In this document: positions 1 to 5,517 of the stretch, piece after piece
Layout: each line of letters starts with the position of its first letter
Numbering within the stretch: the first letter of the stretch is position 1
Assembly: GCA_025965815.1 (NCBI GenBank)
Contig: JAOPWF010000045.1
Span: 1-8,326, forward strand
DNA from: Mycobacterium sp.
GTDB lineage: Bacteria > Actinomycetota > Actinomycetes > Mycobacteriales > Mycobacteriaceae
Length of the DNA stretch: 8,326 bases
Direction of reading: 5' to 3'
Program-made: the position numbers and the translations under genes
The notes under the pieces: model-generated
What the model saw: the letters and a program-made list of their open reading frames with translations, nothing else
What the model was told of the DNA's origin: nothing
The model's database searches: none

Positions 1-165
1 TTCGGCATCTACGGCGCGCTGATTTTGACGTTCGCATGCGGAGCGGTCATCGGAGCATTCGCCACCCGCGCGTGGGGGGTGCACGCGATCTGGCTGCCGG
101 CCGGGTTCCTCGCGTTCACGTTGGGACTGTTCATCGTCGACGAACGGCAGGGCAGGGAGCCGTGA
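1..165 (+). CDS. C-terminal end of a DUF1275/YoaK-type integral membrane protein (5' cut by window edge)
   Basis: The open frame enters from the left edge and ends at a TGA. Its 54 visible residues are two hydrophobic helices, joined by a short loop with an Arg (GAFATRAWGVHAIWLPAG), and a charged tail (DERQGREP). A small-residue helix with GAVIGAF, the x-R-x-x-G loop and a last Leu/Phe-rich helix match my memory of the end of DUF1275 (YoaK) proteins. These are six-helix inner-membrane proteins sometimes called small-molecule transporters, with no settled substrate. Only the last part is visible, so the family call is an inference from topology and loop pattern; another polytopic membrane protein is possible. 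Confidence 0.6.
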   Translation, partial: FGIYGALILTFACGAVIGAFATRAWGVHAIWLPAGFLAFTLGLFIVDERQGREP

Positions 166-171
166 TCTCGT

Positions 172-188
172 GGCTCCCCAAGCGAGCC
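172..188 (+). terminator. Possible hairpin terminator after the membrane protein
   Basis: GGCTC and GAGCC arms enclose a 7-nt loop, starting 6 nt after the stop codon. No T-tract follows, as is common in mycobacteria. The stem is short, so this is weak. Confidence 0.3.
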
Positions 189-261
189 TGCGGTTATCCT
201 GTGAACCAACTGACGTCGGCGTTCGTGTCTGAGGTAAAGCGCACCGATGTTAGGGGACACG

Positions 262-687
262 ATGAAGCAGACCTGGTTGCCAACTGCAGGCTCGCCGGTG
301 GGGCGTCATGCCCTCTGGGCGACGATGTGCTGTGTCGCCGCCATCGCCACCGCATGCGGCGGCTCCGGCAGCACCCAGCAAGCCACCGCCAGCGCGTCGG
401 CGTCGGTTGAATCGACGGCCACCTCGGCGGCCGGAGCGCCGGCAGCGAAGCTCACCATCACCAATTTCAACTTCGGCCAACCCATCACGGTGCCGCCCGG
501 TGCCCAGATCGCCGTCACCAACGCCGACTCGGCCGAACATTCGGTCACGTCCGACACTGCCGGGAAGTTCGACGTGGAGGTCGCCGGAGGTAAGGGGGCA
601 ACCTTGACCGCTCCGACCGAGCCGGGCTCCTATCCGCTCCACTGCAAGTATCACCCGTCGATGCACGGCACCTTGATCGTCCAGTAA
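262..687 (+). CDS. Cupredoxin-domain lipoprotein (plastocyanin-like, type 1 copper)
   Basis: Predicted 141-residue exported lipoprotein. Residues 1-31 are a signal peptide and Cys32 is the likely lipidated cysteine (IATAC, a relaxed lipobox with Ala at -3). Residues 33-60 are a Ser/Ala/Thr linker. Residues 63-141 form a small cupredoxin fold with all four type 1 copper ligands visible: His93 (AEHSV), Cys128, His131 and Met134 (CKYHPSM). The expected role is copper binding or single-electron transfer on the outer face of the membrane; the redox partner is unknown. I chose ATG 262 because AGGGGA lies 4 nt before it; ATG 247 in the same frame would add five residues and is less well served. The gene ends 6 nt from the end of the convergent zinc-finger gene. 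A possible -10 (TATCCT, 193-198) lies upstream. Confidence 0.86.
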   Translation: MKQTWLPTAGSPVGRHALWATMCCVAAIATACGGSGSTQQATASASASVESTATSAAGAPAAKLTITNFNFGQPITVPPGAQIAVTNADSAEHSVTSDTAGKFDVEVAGGKGATLTAPTEPGSYPLHCKYHPSMHGTLIVQ

Positions 688-693
688 CCGCGC

Positions 694-1080
694 TTACGGA
701 CGGCCCCCACTGCCTTCAGAGTTGGTCGGCGCGAACCGTTCCCACGCGGACTGCCGCGTCATACCCAGTGCGGTGCCGATCCTCGCCCACGAGACGCCTC
801 GCTCACGCAACTCGTGCACCCGGTCCCGAAGTCCCGCTTCGATATTCGACGCAGACACAGCGATCAGTGGAATACGGTCCAATAACTCGTCGTCCGACAT
901 GGCCGACCACTCGGGCAGCGTCGGCGTGCCTGCGGGGGCCCCATCGTCCAGAATCCCCACGCACAGGCCGACGCACTGGTCGCAGATGTACACACCGGGA
1001 CCGGCGATCAGCTTGTCCACATCGTCCGCGAGACGCCCACAGAACGAACATCTCATCTCCGACGTGACTACACGGGCCAC
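694..1080 (-). CDS. Small ClpX-type zinc-finger protein with C-terminal helix-turn-helix
   Basis: 128 residues, GTG start, with AGGAGG 5 nt upstream. Residues 9-42 closely resemble the N-terminal zinc-binding domain of the ClpX unfoldase: Cys11 and Cys14 (CSFCGR), the [14 protein letters not shown] core, then Cys33 and Cys36. There is no AAA+ ATPase. Residues 84-116 form a helix-turn-helix candidate ([26 protein letters not shown]), a pattern common in short actinobacterial DNA-binding proteins. In ClpX this domain dimerises and binds adaptors and substrates. Here it could supply dimerisation, metal or redox sensing, or contact with the Clp machinery, while the HTH binds DNA; that is inference. 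The 60 bp upstream carry two palindromes that may be its own operators. The product is a recognisable annotated class (ClpX C4-type zinc finger protein), but I know of no settled function. Confidence 0.85.
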   Translation of the reverse strand: MARVVTSEMRCSFCGRLADDVDKLIAGPGVYICDQCVGLCVGILDDGAPAGTPTLPEWSAMSDDELLDRIPLIAVSASNIEAGLRDRVHELRERGVSWARIGTALGMTRQSAWERFAPTNSEGSGGRP

Positions 1081-1099
1081 ACCCGCCTCCTTCGCGTAC

Positions 1100-1116
1100 G
1101 TCAGGCAATTCCTGAC
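1100..1116. promoter_or_regulatory. Palindromic operator 1, GTCAGG-N5-CCTGAC (proximal)
   Basis: Perfect 6-bp arms with CAATT between them, 20 bp upstream of the GTG of the zinc-finger/HTH gene, close to its ribosome binding site. It matches a second copy at 1129-1145. A protein bound here would be placed to repress that gene. Confidence 0.65.
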
Positions 1117-1128
1117 ATCTTCGATAGC

Positions 1129-1145
1129 GTCAGGCTAATCCTGAC
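1129..1145. promoter_or_regulatory. Palindromic operator 2, GTCAGG-N5-CCTGAC (distal)
   Basis: Same perfect arms as the proximal site, with CTAAT between them. The two sites are 29 bp apart centre to centre, nearly three helical turns, so dimers would sit on about the same face of the DNA. The arms have the AGG/CCT half-site look of metalloregulator boxes but do not match the IdeR consensus. The binding protein is unknown; autoregulation by the adjacent HTH protein is the simplest guess. Confidence 0.65.
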
Positions 1146-1382
1146 GATGCTCAGAAGCAAGGGTGCATCGGCTAGGCTGAGTGAAGTCGTTGCGCTGCAA
1201 CGGGTTCGGCCCTAGCAACGAGTCAGCGTGCATCCCGACGGGTGCGAATCTATCCAAGTTCGCGGGTGCCGGCGGCGTCGACGGGCGCGCGAAATGATTA
1301 AGCAACGCCACGAACGGGAAACCCGTTATTTGCGGGTTGGTAAATGGACCCTCGACACAGCTCAACAACCAAAGGAGCCGAC
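1146..1382 (+). other. Intergenic region before the coiled-coil/HAD unit, with one hairpin
   Basis: I see no convincing gene here. One clear structure is a perfect inverted repeat, AACGGG-AAAA-CCCGTT, at 1312-1327, about 55 bp upstream of the next start. It could be an operator or a hairpin in the leader. AAAGGAG at 1371-1377 is the ribosome binding site that fixes the start at 1383. No clear -35/-10 pair was found. Confidence 0.4.
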
Positions 1383-1871
1383 ATGGCTACCAGCACCATC
1401 GTTTGGGTCATCGTCGCGATTGTCGTCGCAGTGCTTGTCATCGCCGTTGTGGCCTTTGTCGCACGGAACGCGCGCAATCGCCGCCGCCATGCCGAAGGTC
1501 AGCGGATCCGCAGTGAGGCAGAGCAGGAATCCTTGCGGGTCCAGAAGCGGGAAGCGCTCGCCGATGAGACCGCCGCGAAGGCTCGTGCCGCGAAGGCGGA
1601 AGCCGAGGCGAAGGCAGCCGAAGCCGCCCGATTGGAAGAGCGCGCCACCTCGCACCGCACCAAGGCCGCGAGTTCGCGTGACCAGCTCAACGAGCAGTTC
1701 GAGCACGCAGACAGTCTTGATCCCACCAAGCGACCCACCGAAACCGACACCCCCGACGAGGAAGTCGCCCGCAGCTACGAAGGGGACGCCGCCCGCAGCT
1801 ACGACGAGCCGGTCGGCCGGCCGAGGTCTACCGAGCCCAGTGCGCCTTCGCGCACTTCGGACAGGCCTTGA
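1383..1871 (+). CDS. Membrane-anchored Ala/Glu/Lys-rich coiled-coil protein, unknown function
   Basis: 162 residues. A single hydrophobic helix (about residues 5-27) is followed by a basic patch (RNARNRRR), suggesting a cytoplasmic C-terminal body. Residues 37-100 are a long Ala/Glu/Lys/Arg-rich helix with heptad-like spacing, probably a coiled coil, ending in the conserved-looking stretch EERATSHRTKAASSRDQLNEQFEHAD. The last 50 residues are acidic and disordered, with a short internal repeat (ARSYEGDAARSYDE). I remember similar proteins in mycobacteria and other actinobacteria as uncharacterised, often near stress genes, but cannot name a role. AAAGGAG 5 nt upstream fixes ATG 1383; the upstream in-frame ATG at 1344 lacks such a site. 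The stop codon overlaps the ATG of the HAD gene by one base, so the two are probably translationally coupled. Confidence 0.78.
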   Translation: MATSTIVWVIVAIVVAVLVIAVVAFVARNARNRRRHAEGQRIRSEAEQESLRVQKREALADETAAKARAAKAEAEAKAAEAARLEERATSHRTKAASSRDQLNEQFEHADSLDPTKRPTETDTPDEEVARSYEGDAARSYDEPVGRPRSTEPSAPSRTSDRP

Positions 1872-2539
1872 TGGCTGCTCCCGCAGTGTTGTTCGACGTC
1901 GACGGCACCTTGGTCGACTCGAACTACCTGCATATCCACGCGTGGTGCCGCGCCTTCCACGAGGTCGGCATGGACGTCGAGTCCTGGCGTATCCACCGGT
2001 CCATCGGAATAGACGGTTCCCTGCTCGTCAAGACACTTTCATTGGATGCCGACGACGACGTGCAGCGGACGTTGAAAGGCCTGCACTCCCGCTATTACAA
2101 GGAGCTGTCCTCGCTGCTGCACTGCCTGCCGGGGGCGCGTGAGCTCCTGCAGCGCGTCGCGTCGCTCGGGCTGCAGGTGGTGCTGGCGACGTCGGCGCCC
2201 GAAGACGAGTTGGCGCTCCTGCGCGAGGTGCTGGACTCCGACGATCTCGTCTCTGCGGTGACCTCGTCCGACGACGTCGAGATCGCCAAACCTGAGCCCG
2301 AGATCGTCGAGGTCGCGTTGTCGAAGGCGGGAGTCACCGCCGACCGGGCCGTCTTCGTCGGCGACTCGACCTGGGATGCCGTGGCCGGCACGCGGGCCGG
2401 GGTGACGTGCATCGGGGTGCTCAGCGGGGGAGTGTCACGCGAGGAATTACGCAGCGCCGGTGCGCGAATGGTTTTCGAGAACGCCCGTGATCTGTGCGAA
2501 AACATCGACCGGAGTCCGATCGCCGCCCTCTTGCCCTGA
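1871..2539 (+). CDS. HAD-superfamily phosphatase (phosphoglycolate phosphatase/beta-phosphoglucomutase-like)
   Basis: 222 residues, usual for a subfamily I HAD phosphatase, and cytosolic. All four motifs are intact. Motif I is FDVDGTLVD, with nucleophile Asp9 and acid/base Asp11. Motif II is Thr107-Ser108 in LATSAP. Motif III is Lys140 in AKPEPE. Motif IV is GDSTWD, with Asp165 and Asp169 for magnesium. Residues 17-85 form the helical cap between motifs I and II. It should hydrolyse a small phosphate ester; the substrate cannot be read from the sequence. ATG 1871 overlaps the previous stop codon (TGATG); a TTG one codon earlier is an alternative start. Coupling to the membrane coiled-coil gene suggests they are made together, though no functional link is known to me. 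Confidence 0.88.
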   Translation: MAAPAVLFDVDGTLVDSNYLHIHAWCRAFHEVGMDVESWRIHRSIGIDGSLLVKTLSLDADDDVQRTLKGLHSRYYKELSSLLHCLPGARELLQRVASLGLQVVLATSAPEDELALLREVLDSDDLVSAVTSSDDVEIAKPEPEIVEVALSKAGVTADRAVFVGDSTWDAVAGTRAGVTCIGVLSGGVSREELRSAGARMVFENARDLCENIDRSPIAALLP

Positions 2540-2549
2540 GGCGCCCCCG

Positions 2550-2729
2550 TCACCCCAGGAGTTGGCGCAACAGCGAACCGGCCAGCCACTCCTCGAATCT
2601 TCGTGTCGACCAGCCCCGCTGGCCGACACGACGGTTATACAACACGGGATCGGTAGCCAGCCAAGCGATGTCGACGGCGCTATCACGAGTCAGATCCGCG
2701 TTCAAGTCTCGGTCGATGATGCGGTATGC
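2550..2729 (-). pseudogene. C-terminal remnant of a TetR-family transcriptional regulator
   Basis: About 59 residues before a TGA read as the last two helices of a TetR ligand-binding domain: RDLNADLTRDSAVDIAWLATDP, then VLYNRRVGQRGWSTRRFEEWLAGSLLRQLLG. The pattern AVDI-W-(L/A)TDP-LY--LV--RGWS---(F/Y)E-WL is typical of many actinobacterial TetR proteins. Upstream the frame stays open but turns into low-complexity Arg/Gly/Pro residues with no HTH, so about 130 N-terminal residues are missing. The likeness stops sharply near 2730. This is probably a decayed gene; a regulator restored by a frameshift upstream is less likely because no HTH-like stretch is seen in nearby minus frames. Confidence 0.62.
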
Positions 2730-2767
2730 ACCACCACTCCGCTGGCCGGCAGAGGCGCTACGGAACC

Positions 2768-2914
2768 ATGCACGCCCTGTCCGCCAGCCTGGCGGTTGCC
2801 GAGCCCCTGGCCCGGAGAATATTCGACAGCGGCTGGCGACCCACCGTGCCCACCGGCCCCACCCGCGACGAGCTGGCCGAACTGTGCACGGTCTGCTGGT
2901 CCGGCGCCGCCTGA
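2768..2914 (+). CDS. Possible 48-residue small protein with a CxxC pair
   Basis: From ATG 2768 the frame reads 48 residues with almost all third positions G or C, as in real genes of this genome. It contains an amphipathic start (MHALSASLAVAEPLARRIFDSGW), a Pro/Thr stretch and ELCTVCW with Cys40 and Cys43 near the end. An ATG at 2726 would extend it, but those codons look less native. No strong ribosome binding site is seen (AGAGG about 12 nt away). It starts 38 bp from the breakpoint of the TetR remnant and ends 27 bp from the convergent gene. It could be a true small protein, a fragment of a lost gene, or chance. Confidence 0.35.
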   Translation: MHALSASLAVAEPLARRIFDSGWRPTVPTGPTRDELAELCTVCWSGAA

Positions 2915-2941
2915 GGCCTTCAGGTGGGCGGCGACCAGTGG

Positions 2942-3295
2942 CTAGGGGCGTCGTTCGTGGCCGGCGTGACCGTAGGAACGGCGGCCCTCCTTCATCTCCG
3001 ACTCGAAAACGTGCCGCTCGCCGCCCTGCAGTTCGTCCCGAATTCGCCGATCGTGCTCCCGGAGGAGAGACCAGTAGCTGTCGTCGAACTCCTCGATGAT
3101 CTGAAAGGTCCACCTCCCGTGCAGGACGTTGCGGCCCACCATCTCGGTTTCCAACTGATCCGCAATGGTGTGGTGGCCCGCGGCCCGCAGCTTCTCGCAC
3201 GCCTCACCGAGCAACAGATCCGCATGCCCCATCAGCTGATGGAATGAATACAAATGGCCCCGGGCCCGCTCTACATATTCGAGCGCTTCGGACAT
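2942..3295 (-). CDS. Conserved-looking hypothetical protein, helical and soluble
   Basis: 117 residues from ATG 3295. The composition is that of an all-helical soluble protein rich in His, Glu and Arg, with no signal peptide or membrane segment. The run FHQLMGHADLLLGEACEKLRAAGHHTIADQLETEMVGRNVLHGRWTFQIIEEFDD gives several histidines and acidic residues spaced on helices. I recall similar hypothetical proteins in mycobacteria and related genera but know of no function. The frame can be extended to GTG 3427, adding 44 residues (VHWLPPHAAGYP...), but those have weaker codon bias and no ribosome binding site; TAGG just before ATG 3295 is a modest one. The gene stands alone, convergent with the small ORF at 2768-2914. 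Confidence 0.72.
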   Translation of the reverse strand: MSEALEYVERARGHLYSFHQLMGHADLLLGEACEKLRAAGHHTIADQLETEMVGRNVLHGRWTFQIIEEFDDSYWSLLREHDRRIRDELQGGERHVFESEMKEGRRSYGHAGHERRP

Positions 3296-3621
3296 CGCGC
3301 CTACCGCTTCGACCGTCGCGTCATCTACTCCCGGCGGGCGGCGGCCGAGCTGCCCGTCCGAGTCTGGTGATTGCCTCACGGCTGTCGGATACCCGGCGGC
3401 ATGCGGCGGCAACCAGTGCACTGACACGCTCTTGGCTTACGAGTCAGCGGCCTGGCCGCCACAGCTCCAACCGGCCCCATGGCGGCCAGCGACATGAGTG
3501 CTCCGTCAGCGCGATCCACCCCTCGGACGCATTGGGCCGGTTGAAGAATCCGACGGGGTTCACCACTGTCTACGTCGACGCATCGTGCCCGTCAGACCTG
3601 TGACCTGCTGAGCAGACCTTC
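3296..3621. other. Intergenic stretch between the hypothetical gene and the exported-protein cluster
   Basis: No convincing gene. The part up to 3427 could be an N-terminal extension of the gene on its left. The rest has mixed codon use in all frames. A small perfect palindrome, CTGCTGAGCAG, lies at 3606-3616. Nothing else stands out. Confidence 0.4.
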
Positions 3622-3643
3622 AGCGCGATGACCAGGTCGCGCT
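3622..3643 (-). terminator. Probable hairpin terminator of the porin A/Pro-rich unit
   Basis: Perfect 7-bp arms AGCGCGA and TCGCGCT around an 8-nt loop, 7 bp past the stop codon of the Pro-rich gene. There is no T-tract. The site suits the end of the minus-strand unit. Confidence 0.5.
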
Positions 3644-3650
3644 CGTCGCG

Positions 3651-4280
3651 TCACCCTGCCGGCGGCGGGGGCGGCGGAAGTACCGGCGGTTCATCCGGCA
3701 CCGGCAGGTAGTCGACCACACCCGGCGGAATCGCAGTTCCGGGTGGAGGCGCGGTACCTGGCAGCGGCTGACCGAGCTGCTCCGGTGACAGCTTGCCGAG
3801 CCCCCCGTGCCAGAGGGCGTGCGCCCCCCTGATCTGGTCCCACTTGGCGGCGTTCCCGCTGCCCGGCGCCACCCCATACAACGTTCCCTGGTCGGGTGCC
3901 ACCAGCTGGAAGTTCTGCGGCAGCAAGTATTGGCTGCTGTCCAGCACATTCATACTCGGCGGAGCGGAGGGTTGACTGCCCGGTACTGCGGGGACCGGGT
4001 TCTGGCTCAACAGGAAATCGGGGGCTCCACTGGGGCCGGCGGGCTGCCCCGGCGCCAGGATGGAATTCATGGTCCCCAGTGCAGTAGGTGGCGGTGCAGC
4101 GGGATCGACCGGTTCGGCGGGTGGGGGGATCGGAACCGACGGATCGGCCGGCGCCGGCGGGACAGGATCCGCGGCGGCGGTCGCCGAGCAGGCGACCGCC
4201 GCCCCGACGGCCAGCACGCCGGCGACCGCGATGTTCGCGGCCACGTCTCTTGCGACCGTCATGCGATCTCGGCTGCGCAT
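3651..4280 (-). CDS. Secreted proline-rich protein encoded directly downstream of porin paralogue A
   Basis: 209 residues. Residues 1-38 form a signal peptide with an Arg-rich start, a hydrophobic core and ATAAA before DP. Residues 39-70 are a Pro/Ala linker. About residues 95-165 are the ordered part, including MNVLDSSQYLLPQNFQLVAP, GTLYGVAPGSGNAAKWDQIRGAHALWHGGLGKL and SPEQLG. The end is Pro-rich (last residues LPPPPPPAG). No catalytic motif is seen and no cysteine remains after processing. It starts 3 nt after the porin A stop, so the two are co-transcribed and probably coupled. A cell-envelope role alongside the porin is inferred from position and export only. A second ATG at 4262 would give a shorter signal peptide with a more usual n-region. 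I do not recognise a named family. Confidence 0.8.
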   Translation of the reverse strand: MRSRDRMTVARDVAANIAVAGVLAVGAAVACSATAAADPVPPAPADPSVPIPPPAEPVDPAAPPPTALGTMNSILAPGQPAGPSGAPDFLLSQNPVPAVPGSQPSAPPSMNVLDSSQYLLPQNFQLVAPDQGTLYGVAPGSGNAAKWDQIRGAHALWHGGLGKLSPEQLGQPLPGTAPPPGTAIPPGVVDYLPVPDEPPVLPPPPPPAG

Positions 4281-4283
4281 GGC

Positions 4284-4970
4284 TCAGAACACCTTGGTGA
4301 CGCCGTAATAGCCGACGATGTCGTCGCTGTCCGTGCCGGAGCTGGTCAGGATCGCGTACGACCGCAGGGACGACGCGCCGACGCAGTTGTCCACCTTGAT
4401 GTGGATGTCCTTGAGGGTGACTCGCGTACTTGTGCCCTTGAACGTCTTCTTGTCCACCACGACGTTGAGGACCTCGCCGGGCCTGGGCTCCACCTCGATC
4501 TGACCCTGGATCGGGAACGAAAGAGAGTTAGTAGGAGTCAGCACGCCAGCTGCGCTCAACGACGAGTTGCCCAAGCTGGCGCCGATCGAGCCGTTCAGCT
4601 TGATCTTGTCCATGGCGATCCCGCAGCCGATCTGATATCCAACCTCCAGCGATCCACCGTTCACCGAGCCCGTCACCGTCCCGGTGAAGGTCCCGCCATT
4701 GAGCCAATCGCGTGACGACAGCGCGGTCGTCAGCGGCGCCACCGGCAGCTGTGTCTCATCCTTCGCGACTACCGTCAATGTCCGGCCGTCGGGGGTGTTC
4801 GCGATGCCCGGGACGCCCGACGGGACGACTCCGTTGTCCGGAGGCGGACCGGCGTCCGCGGCCGGTGCCACCGCGGGATCGGGCGGCGGCGGGTCCGCCA
4901 ACGCGAGCGGAGCCGTCCCAACCGGGACCAGCATGCAAACAGCAGCCAGGGTGGCAAAACGATTCAACAT
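4284..4970 (-). CDS. MspA-family porin-like protein, paralogue A
   Basis: 228 residues. Residues 1-25 are a signal peptide ending ALA before DPPPP. Residues 26-55 are a Pro/Ala/Gly linker absent from MspA. Residues 60-228 match the MspA layout: DGRTLTV, then RDWLNGGTFTGTV, then the signature GGSLEVGYQIG, and an end like the MspA barrel strands (SLRSYAILTSSGTDSDDIVGYYG against LLRPFARLIASTGDSVTTYGEPW). MspA forms an octameric channel in the mycobacterial outer membrane for small hydrophilic solutes. Cys116 and Cys196 are shared with paralogue B but not found in MspA, and may form a disulfide. I chose ATG 4970 because the upstream extension to 5027 is charged, has poor codons and lies in the conserved leader. 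The Pro-rich gene follows after 3 nt. It could be a true pore or a related non-pore envelope protein. Confidence 0.85.
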   Translation of the reverse strand: MLNRFATLAAVCMLVPVGTAPLALADPPPPDPAVAPAADAGPPPDNGVVPSGVPGIANTPDGRTLTVVAKDETQLPVAPLTTALSSRDWLNGGTFTGTVTGSVNGGSLEVGYQIGCGIAMDKIKLNGSIGASLGNSSLSAAGVLTPTNSLSFPIQGQIEVEPRPGEVLNVVVDKKTFKGTSTRVTLKDIHIKVDNCVGASSLRSYAILTSSGTDSDDIVGYYGVTKVF

Positions 4971-5019
4971 GTCGCGTTGGCGCCTCTCGTCGTCCGAATT
5001 CTTACGGGTTCTGTCCCGT

Positions 5020-5067
5020 GGAATCATTGATTGGCCGAGTGTCCAAACGGTGAACGGACCGCCAACA
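5020..5067 (-). promoter_or_regulatory. Conserved 48-bp upstream element, copy A
   Basis: This is the core of the shared control region, read toward porin A. It aligns without gaps to 6452-6499 on the other strand (34/48 identical). Constant blocks are TGTTGG, CCGTTCACC and CCAA, with an ATT near the end. It lies 50-97 bp before the start codon. TTGGAC inside it could be a -35, but no clear -10 at normal spacing was found. Confidence 0.7.
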
Positions 5068-5073
5068 GTTCAC
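5050..5073. promoter_or_regulatory. Inverted repeat GTGAAC-N12-GTTCAC upstream of porin A
   Basis: Perfect 6-bp arms overlap the upstream edge of the conserved element. The same repeat occurs at 6296-6319. It could be an operator for a dimeric regulator. The third, diverged element copy keeps only the GTTCAC arm. Confidence 0.45.
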
Positions 5074-5100
5074 GCCCGATTCCCATCTACTGAGCGTCTC

Positions 5101-5434
5101 CGAATCTGCTTCTGCAGCCGTGCCCTGAAGTCCTCGGATAACCGAAGATGTGAACCACATCGTCGAACCGGGTGGACGCCCGAATTCGGTTGCCATCTTG
5201 GCATCCCACCAGCGCAGTCTCGGGCAGAAACGACACTGCGCCTTGTGCCCTAGCGTCGCGAAGGCGAGGTCACATGCGCCCTTCGATACACGCTGATCAC
5301 GCTTGGTCGGTGACCGGCCGCAAGCGGCGAAGCTCTGTGGCCAGCGAGATCGCAACGGCCACCGCGCATTATCACTTCGACGGCTCATCATGGTCTCGAG
5401 AGGCACCAGTGGGCCCGCTACGCTCAGATAGCCA
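5101..5434. other. Intergenic spacer between the porin A control region and the porin B terminator
   Basis: No convincing gene on either strand; open frames have poor codon bias. One perfect small hairpin, GATGTG-AAC-CACATC, lies at 5147-5161. A plus-strand ATG at 5274 has a GAGG before it, but its frame runs through the porin B terminator and into the end of the porin B gene, so I do not call it. Confidence 0.4.
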
Positions 5435-5463
5435 CATGCCCCCCACCGAGGGTGAGGGGCATG
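5435..5463 (-). terminator. Strong hairpin terminator of porin B
   Basis: A 13-position stem (CATGCCCCCCACC with GGTGAGGGGCATG), one C-A mismatch and a 3-nt GAG loop, 54 bp past the porin B stop. No T-tract, as usual for mycobacteria. A second stem, GCCGGC-N8-GCCGGC at 5471-5490, sits between it and the gene. Together they should separate porin B transcription from porin A. Confidence 0.7.
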
Positions 5464-5517
5464 CGTATGGGCCGGCTGCGCTACGCCGGCTCAGGCACCG
5501 AGGCGAACCATCTGGTG

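Larger units (their letters stand above)
4903..5100 (-). repeat. 198-bp direct repeat, copy A (promoter, leader and signal peptide of porin A)
   Basis: Matches 6149-6346 at 195 of 198 positions by eye, offset exactly 1246 with no gaps. It spans the upstream control region, the leader and the first 22-23 codons. Both edges are sharp: the sequences part right after the signal-peptide codons and again after GAGCGTCTC. Each copy contains ACGGG-N6-CCCGT, a leader hairpin (5004-5019 here, 6250-6265 in copy B). Confidence 0.93.

Noticed and set aside
1100..1145. The paired palindromes as IdeR iron boxes
   Set aside because: The AGG/CCT core resembles an iron box, but the flanks and spacing do not match the 19-bp IdeR consensus and no iron gene is adjacent.
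1228..2142. A 304-codon plus-strand open frame
   Set aside because: It is Arg/Pro/Ser-rich and overlaps the coiled-coil and HAD genes, which have ribosome signals and family motifs in their own frame.
2550..3200. A 216-codon minus-strand open frame as one gene
   Set aside because: Only its last 59 codons look like a protein. The rest is Arg/Gly/Pro-rich and overlaps the real gene at 2942-3295 in another frame.
3807..4715. A 302-codon plus-strand frame opposite the Pro-rich and porin genes
   Set aside because: It is a shadow of two well-supported genes; the translation is Arg/His/Asp-rich with no domain.
4971..5027. Longer N-terminus for porin A (and 6217-6273 for porin B)
   Set aside because: It would add 19 charged residues before the signal peptide, uses codons unlike the rest of the gene, has no ribosome site, and its DNA is conserved as leader sequence containing a hairpin. 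Kept as an alternative start only.
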